Counted from the first letter of the stretch, positions 9,253 to 20,458 are shown. The stretch is DNA of 27,789 nucleotides from Purshia tridentata (GCA_003254885.1 QANT01006957.1:1-27789), one strand, 5' to 3'. The notes: a model not told the origin generated them from the sequence alone. Numbers and translations are program-made.

Positions 9253-12200
9253 TTTGATCTTGTCTGCATTCTGTTGTCGAGACGGATTTAATCACCATAT
9301 GCTCATAATTTCCTTTCTTTTGGAGAGGGAAACTTAGCTCTTTTCATCATTAGTTAATGTCAAGATGTCATGGTTAATATCCGCGTAGCTTTCTAGTTTT
9401 TAACAAGACTTTGAGATTCTTTTGAGGATATTTGAATAAAATTTATGGATATTCATATAATGTTCTTTGAAAGATCTGGTATATGCTCGATCATTCTTAG
9501 TTTTTAGACAATTTTGGACACTTTCATTTCATCCTGTCTCATAGGCCATACTTCTTCAGAGGTTTGGTTCTCAGATTAAAAAATGGGTTAGATATTTGCT
9601 TAGAAAATGAACGATTGTTAATTTATCTCTTTTTCATTTGATCTAAATATTTAATCTCTTGACCAATGGTGGCCTTGTATTTGGGCTCGACAACATTGGA
9701 ATATCTAAGCCCAATCCATTTTCAGAACTCTAACTAAAATCAGAATGGGCCGTCCATAGATGGCAAAGCAGCTGGCCTAATTTTTCTAGCCCATTAACAA
9801 AGCCACATGATCCATCCATCAGTGATCAGTACAAAAGCGAAAAATGAATTAAGATTACGATAAGTTTGAGATTTAATCAGATTTCATCAAAACTTTCTGA
9901 AAAGAACAATTACCCTCTAAGAAAACAAATATTTAATTGGATATATTGATGAATGGTGATAGGATGAGTTGAATAAAATGGGTAAAGGCAATTCTTTCCT
10001 CTTTTTTACTTTTGGTTTTTCTTTGGTAGGCTTCGCACCGCTTGTCTTTACGTCAAAAGGTGAAAGCTTGAAAGGGAATGCTGATGATGCAAACACCCAT
10101 CATTCATGAAAACCTTTCTTTCTCTCTCTGTACCTTCGGTGCTAATCGCTATGGCCCCATTGAGTAATACTATGCTTATAAGTAAAAGATTCTGATTTGT
10201 AATATCTTGATAATAAAGTAGTAATGATTATATTAATTACTATTCAATTATAGTGGAGTGGACTAATTGAGTCACTCTCCAATCAGAGATTAAAGGTAAA
10301 TCTAAGATTAAAAAGTGAATTACATTCTTATTATAGAATTAATTCCTATAATCAAAATGTGACTAATGAAATTAAAATAAATAGAAATTAACTTTGTGTT
10401 ATTATTATACTACAAATTGGATTCAAGTTGAATATACAAAATAAATCGTACATTTGTACTTTAAATTTTCACAGTTTCAAAAATCAAATTCAACTTTTAT
10501 TCAATTCACGCTTAATTATAATAATTACTACCAATAATATAAATAATTGTAAGTACAAGTTAATATAAAAATAAAAAATATAAATATAAACAACTTTGTT
10601 GAACACAAATATACTTTGTTCCTAAAAATTAGGTTATCACATATTGCTAAGCAGGCAGCAAAATAAATGACCAAAGAGGCAAAGATATAGGTGGTAACAA
10701 CTAACAACATCCACCCAATCATTCCACTAACTATGACTAGCTAGCAAGGAAACAACTAGCCTCTAGCCTCTAGCTACACAACAAGACAAAATGGTAAGTT
10801 CGCATTTGGAATTGTCCTTTTCATCGCATTAACTAAACTCATTATCGATACGATATATATATCTTAATAATGAGCATGATGTGAAGACTGAGGACCCAAC
10901 AGTTTTTGGCCGGTACATTATTGCATTTCGGCTACCAATCCCATACGGCAAATATGACATATACCAAGTTTTTATGTATGTGGTCACATTCTGTTGGCCT
11001 GTATATATATAGGGTCCTCCTAATGTTTTCTTGCTAGTGACTCGAGAGACTTTGATAACATAGTTTGTACCACACATTTAGAAATAATAAAATCATAACA
11101 TGACGGTTCAATTTTGTCCTTGTATAAATTTTATTTTGTTTTAGTTTGTGTCACAAATATATGGTCAGTTTGGTTAGATCTGAAGCCAAACTACAAGGAA
11201 CCAGCTTGAGTCTTGACCTTCACCAATCACCATGTGTCGATACAAGGACAATTCATGGCTGTCGGTTCCTTTATGTACCATTCAAGACATGCATAATTTG
11301 GTGACGGGGAGGCTTTGCTTAGGTATAAATATTGTGTACTATATATATGATATATCTTATCAGCCCAACAAAAGAAAAAAGCATGTGCTGACTCAGACGA
11401 TTGATCACATTCACATGCATGCACAATTTTTCACCCACCTCCGGTCCCCCAAGGTCCACCATCCAAAGGACCTTCTGCACTCAACCAACAAATGCACGCT
11501 CTGATTTTCAATTTTTTTTTTGTTTTGGGGGTCTGACTGTCTGAGCATGCTCTGTTAAAATTTTTTGTATTAATTTCCGCCTAATTATACTTTTGTTTCT
11601 TTTTTTTATTTAGAATATTATTACTTAACCGCGTAATGCTTTCCGCATACAACAACTTAATTGAAAATACCATATATATGAACAAATATGTAGCTACGAT
11701 TGATGAAGACAGAAGTTGACTAAATTATTGGCGTTACGTAGTAGTATATGCTGTTTTGTACCTGCTCTGATGATAATGCGACATTGGAGTGAATCATATC
11801 TATATATCATTCATGCGTACGTACTTTATCTTGTATTTTGCTCATAATCAGATTGGATGCCTTAATTAATTAAGAAATATAAGAATTAAGAATTAAGATG
11901 GGTCGACTAAAACTGTATGAATTAATTCGATGTTAATTAATTTAGAGATTATATAGCATTATAGCAACCCCCTCTCCCTGCTCCTTTTTGATGTAGACCT
12001 CAACTCAAACCACTCCATTTAAAACGGGTAAGCCAAGCTACACATATAAATCCAACAACAAACATTAAAGAAGGTTTGGATTCAATTCCTTTTTTTGTTG
12101 GTCAACGGATTCAATTCCTTTAGTCGGAGGTTTTTCTTTTTGTTATATAAGTAGAAATGGAATCATGTAGCTAATATAATCTTAATTCTTTAACTCATCC

Positions 12201-12848
12201 ACGTTTTAAAATTTATTGGGTAACATAAACTTGGTTTGCTTAAAGACATGCATGTTACGCATGTACTTCATTTCATGCCACATTTCACATTAGAATTAAA
12301 TACGAAGAAAGAAAACGATTGAGTATGCGGTATGAAACGCCACAACACGTGATGTGTGACATGTGTCATGTGAGTAACAAAATATTCCCAACGAGCATTG
12401 ACACCCACTCTTCCCATTGTACAGATTGACACATATCCCTTGCAATTATTTGCTCCAATTTACACATTAATTAAGGGAAAGCATAATATATCAACTCAAT
12501 TTAGAAAGGACTTCAAAATAACCACTGTATTTGGCAGAAAGGCAGAAACGTATAACAATTTTTAAGTAGCTGATATATATATTTATTCTTTTTGTTCCTT
12601 TTATTACGTGACTTAAAATATAAAGAAAAAAATAATAATAGATGTGATAGATAGAAATTGATGTTGGGTAAGGTGGGGCCCCCTGCCTAATTCCGTGTTA
12701 AACAAGAGTAATAGTGGGTCCGACATGTTTCTCCGTAATCACGGTCTCACGCCCCTAATTACCTCTAACCCCCCGGCCACGAGCCAATAACATCTTCATG
12801 CTTTCTTCCTTCATATCAGGTTCTGAGGGTGCTTTCTTTCCTACAACA

Positions 12849-13134
12849 AAATCTTCATTTGCTTTTATTTTACTTTTAATTTCCTACTTTTTATATACAT
12901 GAGCTTCATGGAGATATCGTTTATATTATATAGTGGTTTACTTTTGGGCCGTTCCATTTTTTTCTTTTTCTTTTTTAATATTTATATATGTAAATCTTCA
13001 TTTGCTTTTATTTTATTTTTAATTTCCTACCTTTTATATACATGAGCTTCATGTAGATATCGTTTATATTATATAGTGGTTTACTTTTGGGCCGTTCCCT
13101 TTTTTTCTTTTTCTTTTTTAATATTTATATATGT
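12849..13134. repeat. 143-bp tandem duplication
   Basis: 12849-12991 and 12992-13134 are head-to-tail copies differing at about four positions. Each copy contains GAGCTTCATG, GATATCGTTTATATTATATAG and a GGGCCGTTCC block followed by a T-rich tract. It lies about 0.8-1.1 kb upstream of the inferred start of the five-pass membrane protein gene. Confidence 0.95.
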
Positions 13135-13724
13135 TATAAAACAGAAATTGCATTGAAGGAGATGCGTTTTATACGCCATGGATCCACAGATTGGATGCAA
13201 AATTGAAAAGCTTTTGATGGGTCGTAATCTTTGACTGATCTGATATTATACTGATAATCAAATACAAAATATAATAAAATATTAAAAGATGATGTTATGG
13301 TGCACCTAAGCACACTAGATCAAAATCATGAAAATTCGTTAGAGAAAGATAGTGAGAGGGATAATTCAGATACGTATGAAAAGCAACATCAATAACAAAA
13401 AACGCCGTTCCGTTTCGTTTCGTTCCTCCAAGATACTTCCGTTTTGTTCCCATTCAGCCATCATTGCCAGTTCCATTCTTCATTTCTAAATTGCACTGTA
13501 TAGCAGTCCTCAATAAAAATGAAAAAGCACAGCAGCCCTTTAAAAATAAAAAAATAAAAAGCGTTTAAAGTAAACAGAATAAAATAAGAAAAATAAATAA
13601 AAATAAAGAAAAAAGCAGAAAGGACAAAAAAGGAAAAGTGGTATAAATAATTAATTATGACCGTGGATTTTATTGGGACTCTGTTGGTTTGCTTAATGCA
13701 GTCATAACAGTGGAAAGTGGAAAC

Positions 13725-13746
13725 TGAGGTTGAGGTTGAGGTTGAG
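13725..13746. repeat. (TGAGGT)3 microsatellite
   Basis: Three units plus TGAG, upstream of the TATA box at 13903. It is the same hexamer family as the array at 461-484. Confidence 0.9.
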
Positions 13747-13840
13747 CCTGAACTCCTTTATTCATTTCACACCCGCCTTTTACGTTTTTCCCTCTCTAAT
13801 AATCTCCTTCACTTACCCCACCACCCCATGTGACCTTGGG

Positions 13841-13872
13841 CTCTCTGTCTCTGTCTCTGTCTCTGTCTCTCT
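13841..13872. repeat. (CTCTGT)n pyrimidine-rich SSR in the promoter
   Basis: About five CTCTGT units sit 30-60 bases upstream of the TATA box. CT-rich tracts near plant core promoters are often transcriptionally relevant, but this is not shown here. Confidence 0.85.
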
Positions 13873-13902
13873 CCAACCCAACCCTCCACATTTTCTCCTT
13901 CT

Positions 13903-13909
13903 TATAAAT
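13903..13909 (+). promoter_or_regulatory. TATA box of the five-pass membrane protein gene
   Basis: TATAAAT in a CT-rich core promoter. A start near 13930-13940 would place the AC repeat, the hairpin and both upstream ATGs below in the transcribed leader. Confidence 0.6.
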
Positions 13910-13956
13910 CCCTCAGCAACAAGAAATGTAGCCTAGCCAGATTATAACACTGGCAA

Positions 13957-14014
13957 ACACACACACACACACACACACACACTCAGTCACTCAGTCACTC
14001 AGTCACTCAGTCAC
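13957..14014. repeat. Compound SSR (AC)13(ACTCAGTC)4 in the leader
   Basis: Thirteen AC units run into four octamer units. The 14-base string CACTCAGTCACTCA also occurs on the minus strand just upstream of the fasciclin-like start codon (near 19482-19497). Confidence 0.9.
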
Positions 14015-14027
14015 TTCTTAATTATAC

Positions 14028-14068
14028 TTTCCAAGATTTGGGTTTCCACCAAAACCAAATCTTGGAAA
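14028..14068 (+). promoter_or_regulatory. Perfect 14-bp hairpin in the 5' UTR
   Basis: TTTCCAAGATTTGG at 14028-14041 and its exact reverse complement at 14055-14068 flank a 13-base loop. The last base of the 3' arm is the A of the uORF ATG at 14068, so an initiating ribosome must melt the stem first. The main start is about 70 bases downstream. Confidence 0.75.
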
Positions 14069-14100
14069 TGGGTTTGATTCTTATCTGCCTTCTGCCCTGA
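14068..14100 (+). promoter_or_regulatory. uORF of 10 codons in the five-pass gene leader
   Basis: ATG at 14068 opens MGLILICLLP and stops at TGA 14098-14100, before the main ATG at 14137. The peptide is hydrophobic. The context AAAATGG (A at -3, G at +4) is strong. Confidence 0.6.
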
Positions 14101-14105
14101 GATTT

Positions 14106-14111
14106 ATGTAA
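14106..14111 (+). promoter_or_regulatory. AUG-stop minimal uORF (ATGTAA)
   Basis: A start codon followed at once by a stop, 25 bases upstream of the main ATG. AUG-stop elements of exactly this sequence mediate boron-dependent ribosome stalling and mRNA decay in Arabidopsis NIP5;1. Whether this copy acts is unknown. Confidence 0.5.
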
Positions 14112-14136
14112 ACAGTGAGAGTGACAGACTCTGCAA

Positions 14137-17100
14137 ATGAAGCATTTGTTGGTTGCCGCCTCAATTTGCTTCTTCTTCTTCTTCTTTCTGGTTCTGGGTT
14201 CTGTGAGCTGCGTTTCATTTCATACTCAAGATGGACTCAAACCCACCAAATATCCTCTCAAATTTAGTCTGGGTACACGCAATTCATTGCCAGTTTTTTT
14301 TCTCTAATCGTTATTTTGATAAAAATCTGATTTTTTTCCACAAGGCCAATGTTTTTTCTGTTACAAACCATATCTGAACGTGAATGCTTTGTTTCCTCTT
14401 GTTTTTTCAAGTCTAATTTGACTCAACAGCTGAAAATTTGAAACTTTTTGACCTTGGAATCTTGCTACTTGTTAAATTTGCAGTAGATGAGAATCTGGGG
14501 TCGTGGAGAAATGGAATATCTGGTACTGCACGATCCCCAGGGCCTGCAAGCGATGCACCTCAAGACACGCTTGTTTTGGCGGGTAAAAGGACCAACAGGC
14601 CAGACATTCTTAGTGGGTTTAAGCGTTATCGAGGAGGCTGGGACATTGCTAACCACCATTACTGGGCGGTAAGTTAAGATTCTTAATTGCATTATTATGG
14701 TGGACCATTTGGTTTGTTTATTTGATAAAAGTTCAATGCTTGACAAGTAGGTGTAGGTGGTTCATGAAATGTATGCATACTTGCAGTCGAGCTAGATCTA
14801 GCATCAGTTTAAGATGCTTTGTTTGTCATTGAATAATTCGTGTTCTTTTTGTTAACTTATTTAATATGGTTTCTTAGAGAAAGTGACATTTTTTGTGATG
14901 AAACATGTGCCTATTTTATAATTCATCAAGAAATAGTGAGACCTATCTTTGCATTGGGTGAAATATATATATATAATATGGTATCTTTCTCTTGTTTAAT
15001 TTTAGATCGAAGGTTGTACACTTGTACACCTTTGCAAACAGTAGTTAGATTAATACTTAATAATATCAATAATAATTTTGATGACAATATTATTATTTGT
15101 GCATATAATATAATCATGGATTCTTTAGTAATATGATCTATATTTCTGCAGTCTGTTGGATTTACAGGTGCTGCTGGTTTCATTATTTCTGTCCTGTGGT
15201 TTCTTTCTTTTGGTTTGGTTCTTGTGGTTCATCATTGCTGTGGATGGAGAATAAACATTAAAGATGAAGGATCACACCGCTTACAGAATATTTCTCTGAT
15301 TCTTCTAATAGTCTTCACATGTGCTGCTGCGTAATGCTCTGAACTTCATGTGAACATATATAATTTTTCTTTTGGCTTAAGATTGCATATAATAAGCATT
15401 TTTGTGTAGGAAAGTTTTCATGACATGCTTAGTTAGGTCAGCATGTTATGGTATTAGCCATCTGTTGTCCTAGGAAGACAATTTGATTACCTTATTTATC
15501 TCTTGTGCGTCCCAGACTCCTAGTTCTAACATGATTAATCTACCTTGTGTAATCACGCAGGGTTGGTTGTACTCTTCTTTCTGTTGGGCAAGTTGAATTT
15601 CATGACGAAGTCCTGCATACTCTAAATTTTGTTGTAAACCAGTCAGACTACACTGTACAGACCCTGAGAAATGTCACAGAGTATCTGTCCCTTGCAAAGA
15701 ATATTAGTGTGGCCCAGGTTTTCCTACCTTCTGATGTCATGGGTGGTATTGACAAATTGAACCTGGATCTGAACACTGCAGCAAATACACTGACAGAGAA
15801 GACGAATGAAAATTCGGTTAAAATAAAAAAAGTCTTCAGTGCTGTGTATGTGTTCTTAGACTTTGGTTATACAATCTAATTAAGGATTTCTACTGACTCA
15901 TGTTGTAAGAACTAATCTTGAGTTGACTGTTGCAGGCGGTCAGCTTTAATCACTGTGGCAGCAGTAATGCTTCTCCTAGCTGTGATTGGTCTTTGTACGT
16001 ACTACCCTAAATATCCTAATGAGTGAAATCTGTTAATTGTTCTTCTTGTTTATTAGACTTTTTTCCTCTTTGCAACTTATTAGTGTATCTTGTTGCAGTT
16101 CTGTCCATCCTTGGGCACCAACATGCAATCCACATGTAAGTTGTCGTGTATTTGGTCAACTTGTCCCACTTAAAGTAATTCTAGTTTCTCCTACTTTCCA
16201 CATACTGGAGGGCTTTCATATTTTCATCTGACAAAGCCTTTATATTGTTGCAGATTTATTATTAGTGGATGGTTACTTGTGGCAATTACATTCATTCTTT
16301 GTGGAGTCTTTGTGATCCTCAACAAGTAAGATATGCTATCTTAGAAATGTTTGGGTTTCGGTTTTCTTATTTTCTTGTCTAGTGAATTAGAAACTGAACA
16401 ATGAATATGGTGATGTTGTACCACTTTTGCCAGGCTATTTTGTTTTATAATAAATACAAAGGCTTTGGTACATGTCTGCTGCTGCTCTTTTACTGTAATT
16501 ATAACTGAAGCCCATTCCTTTGGAGTTGGGACTAATGGTTATTTTACTTTTTAATCTTTTGTGTTGCAGTGCTGTTTCTGACACCTGTATGGCCATGGAA
16601 GAATGGGTAGAAAATCCCCATGCCGAAACAGCACTAAGCAACATTCTTCCTTGTGTTGACCAGGGAACCACAAACAAGACACTTAGCCAGAGTAAACAAA
16701 TTATCAATGACATTGTAAATGTTGTCAACCAGTTCATCTATACCTATGCCAATACAAATCCTTCTACTGCGGGTCCTTACTATTACAACCAGTCTGGACC
16801 TCTGATGCCACCTCTCTGTTACCCTTATGATTCTCAGTTGAAAGATAGCCAGTGTGGGGATCAAGAGGTGTCTATTACAAATGCTTCTTTGGTAAGAATC
16901 ATCAACTTTGACTATTTTGGATATTTATGTGTTTTTATATATACTACTGGATAAATCTATTTAGACACTATATCTCTTCTTTCATTGTGCGATGGAGTCT
17001 TGATTTCGTCCTTTAATTTGGTTGTGTGAATTCTTCAGGTTTGGCAGAACTATACCTGTGAAGTCTCAGCATCTGGGATGTGCACCACTGTTGGAAGGGT

Positions 17101-17476
17101 GAACCCGGACATGTACACTCAGCTGGTTGCAGCAGTTAATGAGAGCTATGCACTTCAGCACTATGCCCCACCTTTATTGAGCCTCCAGGATTGTAATTTT
17201 GTGCGAGAGACATTTCGAACAATCACATCAAGTTATTGTCCTCCATTGGACCATTATCTGAAAATTGTGAATGCAGGATTGGCCCTGATTTCAGTTGGAG
17301 TGCTGCTCTGCCTTGTCCTCTGGATACTCTATGCAAACCGCCCCAGAAGGGAGGAGGTGTTTGTGAAACTATCCTTACCAGTAAAAGGCAGGAGTAAAAA
17401 GAGCAGTTCAAACAATAATACTAATAATAGCAGCAGTTTTGATGTATCGCTATCAAACACATCAAATGAAGTCTAG
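14137..17476 (+). CDS. Five-pass membrane protein, At1g71110-like (prominin/tweety-like topology)
   Basis: Nine exons with GT-AG introns join in frame: 14137-14272, 14484-14668, 15152-15330, 15561-15845, 15936-15994, 16099-16135, 16254-16325, 16570-16891, 17039-17476. They give 570 residues. A signal peptide (1-25) precedes an N-terminal domain; helices lie near 116-133, 154-176, 265-286, 295-316 and 501-523. Loops between helices 1-2 and 3-4 are short, while 2-3 (about 88 residues) and 4-5 (about 185) are long. Eight N-glycosylation sequons (NQS, NVT, NIS, NKT, NQS, NAS, NYT, NES) all fall in the long loops, which fixes those outside and the Ser/Asn-rich tail (524-570) in the cytosol. The second loop is Cys-rich. 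The layout matches prominins and tweety channels, but I see no sequence proof of homology. The function of the plant family is unknown to me. Confidence 0.88.
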
Positions 17477-18432
17477 GCCTCAGAGTAGAAAATCAGAAAT
17501 ACAAATAGGATTTATTATTACTTTTTCAGAGTTAAAATCAATGAAACCGAGTGGAGCGAAGCTCCATTCCGGGTTGGGGGCTAATAGCCAATTCAAGTGT
17601 GTCGGTTGCTTATGTATAGTAAAAGCAATTTAGAAATTGTTGATCTTTGTCATGTTACTCATGTAAATCAGTTTCTAGCTGAAGAAATTCTGAATCTCTA
17701 AAAGTGTGAAACCAGTGATGTTCATCACGTCCATTAATTAGCTCCATCCATAACGTGTAAATTCACAGGTTTACTTGCTTGTTAGTTATTACGCAGTGGT
17801 ATAAGGGCCTTAACTTCGTTTCTTCAAAATAAAATGGGTTGTTAAATCATTCAAACTTGGAACATAATGAAGAGGGTGTGATGGATTTAGCTATAATAAT
17901 GCCTACAATAAATGGGCAAGCACCATTACAACTACTACAAAAATCAACAGTAAATGACTCAAATTGATATGCTTGAGCGACATCTTACATTCCCACTTAG
18001 ATAAGTGGCATTCACTAATCTCTTGTGAAGGCTTTTGTTATTGCACCCCAACTCAAATTGCTTCAAATTATATTTCAAAATCCGATATCACAGCATATGC
18101 TGCCACTGCCACTCCAAACACACTGATGCACGTAAGATCCAAACCGAATACACAAAGCTTTCTGATAAGTCAAACTAGTGACCCATAATTTTTGTTCTTT
18201 GTCAGCTAACACAAGAAAGCAGAAAAGTCTAAGCAATCATAGAAATATGGTAAAATTCTCAAGGGTTCATCTTTACATTCACTGCATGCATTGCATACCT
18301 CTACATTGACCAGAGAAAGTAATTGTCAAGTTCTTAAAAGTCACTATTATCAAACGTCAAAAACACCAACTTTCCATCTAATTACAAGAAAATTAAGCAA
18401 CTGACCAACCAGAGCAAGCAATTGTCAAGGTC
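17477..18432. other. Convergent 3' ends of the five-pass and fasciclin-like genes
   Basis: Two genes point at each other across about 950 bases. The stretch should hold both 3' UTRs; I see no further gene. A duplicated segment near 18308-18451 is listed separately. Confidence 0.6.
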
Positions 18433-18451
18433 TTAAAGTTCAGTATCATCC
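18308..18451. repeat. Duplication spanning the fasciclin-like stop codon
   Basis: About 44 bases at 18308-18351 match 18405-18451 with a dozen or fewer differences; both share ACCAGAG-AAG and AATTGTCAAG and TCTTAAA. The right copy contains the stop codon (18433-18435) and the last codons of the gene on the minus strand. The left copy lies in its 3' UTR. Confidence 0.75.
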
Positions 18452-19479
18452 ATAAAATCCACCTCATTGTTATTGGTTCCACTCCCTGGTGAAGACTCTG
18501 CTTTAGCAGCTTCTGATGTCTCTGGCATTCCAAGACTCTCGCGGAGACCGTGAACCACAAATGAGTCACTGTAATACATGTTTGCATAGAACACCGGAAC
18601 TCCATTAAGCACCAAAACTTCACCGGACCTCGAGACCCTGATGGTGAACCCCTCCATGAACGTCGGAAGCACAGTCCCGTCGTTGAAATCCACCAAATCG
18701 CTCCACAAAAGCCGGCATGGAACGACATGACGGAGAAAGATTGAGGGGTTTTGCAGAGAACTTCCCATTGCTTGGTCAAGAGGAGCAAACACAGTCATCA
18801 CATTCGGGTTCTTGAAACCCACAAGTTGCAGATCAAGAAACGACGCCATCACTGTGTACCCATTGGACCTCAGCACCCCACTCGCTCCTTCGAACCAAGA
18901 AGCCCCCGGAAACCCAGCTGGGCCGGAACCGTTCGCCGCCGACGACGACGATGGACCGCATACCATATCCGGACCCGGCCTCGGAATCGGAATCGGGGCA
19001 GGAACCTGAAAATTGGGGTCAAAGAAGTTGTCGATTCCGAAAATGATGAGAAACCCATCGTCGTAAATGGGCGACCCGGCCGTAATCTTGACGTTGTTGA
19101 GCGAAATTGTGGGGTCGGAGGGCGAGGTGGTGATGATGAGCGAGTGGCCGGAGAGCAGTGTGGGGATCTTGGCGCCGGCGGGGAGCGATTTGAAGGTTTG
19201 GAGGGGCAGAGGGAGAGGGCAAAAGTGGAATTGGAGCAGAGAGAGAGCGGGTTGACCAGATTGGGTGAAGGCGGTGTCGGCGGGAGCGAAGATTGTGAGA
19301 GAAGGAGACTGCGGGACGAGGGACTGAGAGACGAGCTCCAGAGTCAGAGCCATCGACACGAAGCCCGAATCGGAGAGGATTTCGGCGGCGTCGAGAACTG
19401 TGTAGGAGGGGAGGGAGGAGGAGAGAGAGAGGAGACAGAGGAGGACGAGAGAGACGGCGAGGAGCGTTTTTGCGGCCAT
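18433..19479 (-). CDS. Fasciclin-like protein, two FAS1 domains (FLA19/20/21 type)
   Basis: A single-exon, 348-residue secreted protein. The start is the ATG at 19479, because it opens directly into a signal peptide (residues 1-23, MAAKTLLAVSLVLLCLLSLS). The frame continues upstream to 19599, but that would bury the signal. FAS1 domain 1 spans about 26-155, with its H1 motif LTIFAPADTAF at 61-71. Domain 2 spans about 200-315, with VMTVFAPLDQAM at 227-238. Between them lies a Pro-rich linker (PAPIPIPRPGP, 160-170) and a Ser/Gly/Pro stretch, plausible arabinogalactan attachment sites. The C-terminus is acidic and lacks a hydrophobic tail, so no GPI anchor is expected; this fits the divergent FLA19-21 group. 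FAS1 proteins act in the cell wall and at the cell surface. The gene's 5' half is much more GC-rich than its surroundings. Confidence 0.9.
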   Translation of the reverse strand: MAAKTLLAVSLVLLCLLSLSSSLPSYTVLDAAEILSDSGFVSMALTLELVSQSLVPQSPSLTIFAPADTAFTQSGQPALSLLQFHFCPLPLPLQTFKSLPAGAKIPTLLSGHSLIITTSPSDPTISLNNVKITAGSPIYDDGFLIIFGIDNFFDPNFQVPAPIPIPRPGPDMVCGPSSSSAANGSGPAGFPGASWFEGASGVLRSNGYTVMASFLDLQLVGFKNPNVMTVFAPLDQAMGSSLQNPSIFLRHVVPCRLLWSDLVDFNDGTVLPTFMEGFTIRVSRSGEVLVLNGVPVFYANMYYSDSFVVHGLRESLGMPETSEAAKAESSPGSGTNNNEVDFMDDTEL

Positions 19480-20434
19480 TGATGAGTGACTGAGTGAGAG
19501 TGGAGTCAGAGAAATAAAATTAAGAGGGAGGGCCTGTACGGTTATTGTTTTGGCGGGAAAGCGTAGACACGTGGCGGGCTTGGGTTTGTTCACGTTCAAT
19601 TGTTCGTTTGGAGGAGGGGTTTGTTAGGCGGTTTGGTCTGAATGACGTAAATGCCCCTAGTCCGTACAGTTGTATAATTACAATTTACATCATTCTCTTG
19701 TAAATCAGGATTCAGGAAGATATCCTCCATTGCATGCTGTACCTGCACAATATAAATACCAATTTCCATGCATACATGAATGATTAAAATATTTGGAGTG
19801 CGATAAAGCATCTGATTTAGTGATTATATATGAATCTCAAAAAAATATATTTTATATAATTAAGAAAGGATGCATGTGATGGAAAGTAGATCATCAGTTC
19901 ACCTACTCAACTCCATTATTATGGAACATAACATGCACTAATTATAAACGTACGTTAAATTTTTTATACAACTAATTAATAAAGAACACGCTACTCCTAA
20001 GTCAAAATCAACCCACATAATCATGCTAGTAGGCAACATATTTGATGCTCTAGTCATCCTGAAAATCCTAGAAATTAATGCGTGTTTGTTCATCAACCAC
20101 ACCATACCATCTTAAACTATACCAAGTAAAGATAAAAGTATGACATTAATATGAAATTAGTCTAAGTTTGTTTGTATTAATTATGGTTTAGGTCACAAAA
20201 AAAGTAAACAAGATTTGGTGGTACAGCAATTCAGGACTCATATGTGGCCCTTATTCAACTTATGGACAAAACCCATACGTACTATAATTAATTAAATGGC
20301 CAATAAATTAAGTGGGATAAAAGCATCTGATTATGTAGGAATTATAACTAATCTCTTTGAGGTTGCATTATAGAGTTTATCCTCCATCACCATGCATGGG
20401 AATGATGGGATCCGGAGAAGGAAAGAATATATGA

Positions 20435-20458
20435 ATATCAAAATATCAAAATATCAAA
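20435..20458. repeat. (ATATCAAA)3 tandem repeat
   Basis: Three exact 8-base units in intergenic DNA. Confidence 0.9.

Larger units (their letters stand above)
8220..13700. other. 5.5-kb gene-poor region
   Basis: AT-rich sequence with the isomerase 3' UTR at the left end. It holds one unexplained ORF (9031-9252), a tandem duplication (12849-13134) and a bHLH-type motif cluster near 12345-12371 (one CACGTG and several CATGTG). Other frames are short and low in complexity. I recognise no gene. A non-coding RNA cannot be excluded. Confidence 0.55.

Noticed and set aside
10215-10535. Possible MITE with GTAGTAAT ends
   Set aside because: The inverted ends match only partly in very AT-rich DNA and no convincing target duplication flanks them.
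13926-13931. A second AUG-stop (ATGTAG)
   Set aside because: It probably lies upstream of the transcription start predicted from the TATA box at 13903, so it would not be in the mRNA.
18751-19482. Plus-strand ORF of 243 residues
   Set aside because: It is antisense to the GC-rich fasciclin-like gene, Arg-rich and without family similarity: a shadow of the real frame.
19480-19599. N-terminal extension of the fasciclin-like protein
   Set aside because: It would place 40 residues before a clear signal peptide that begins at the ATG at 19479.
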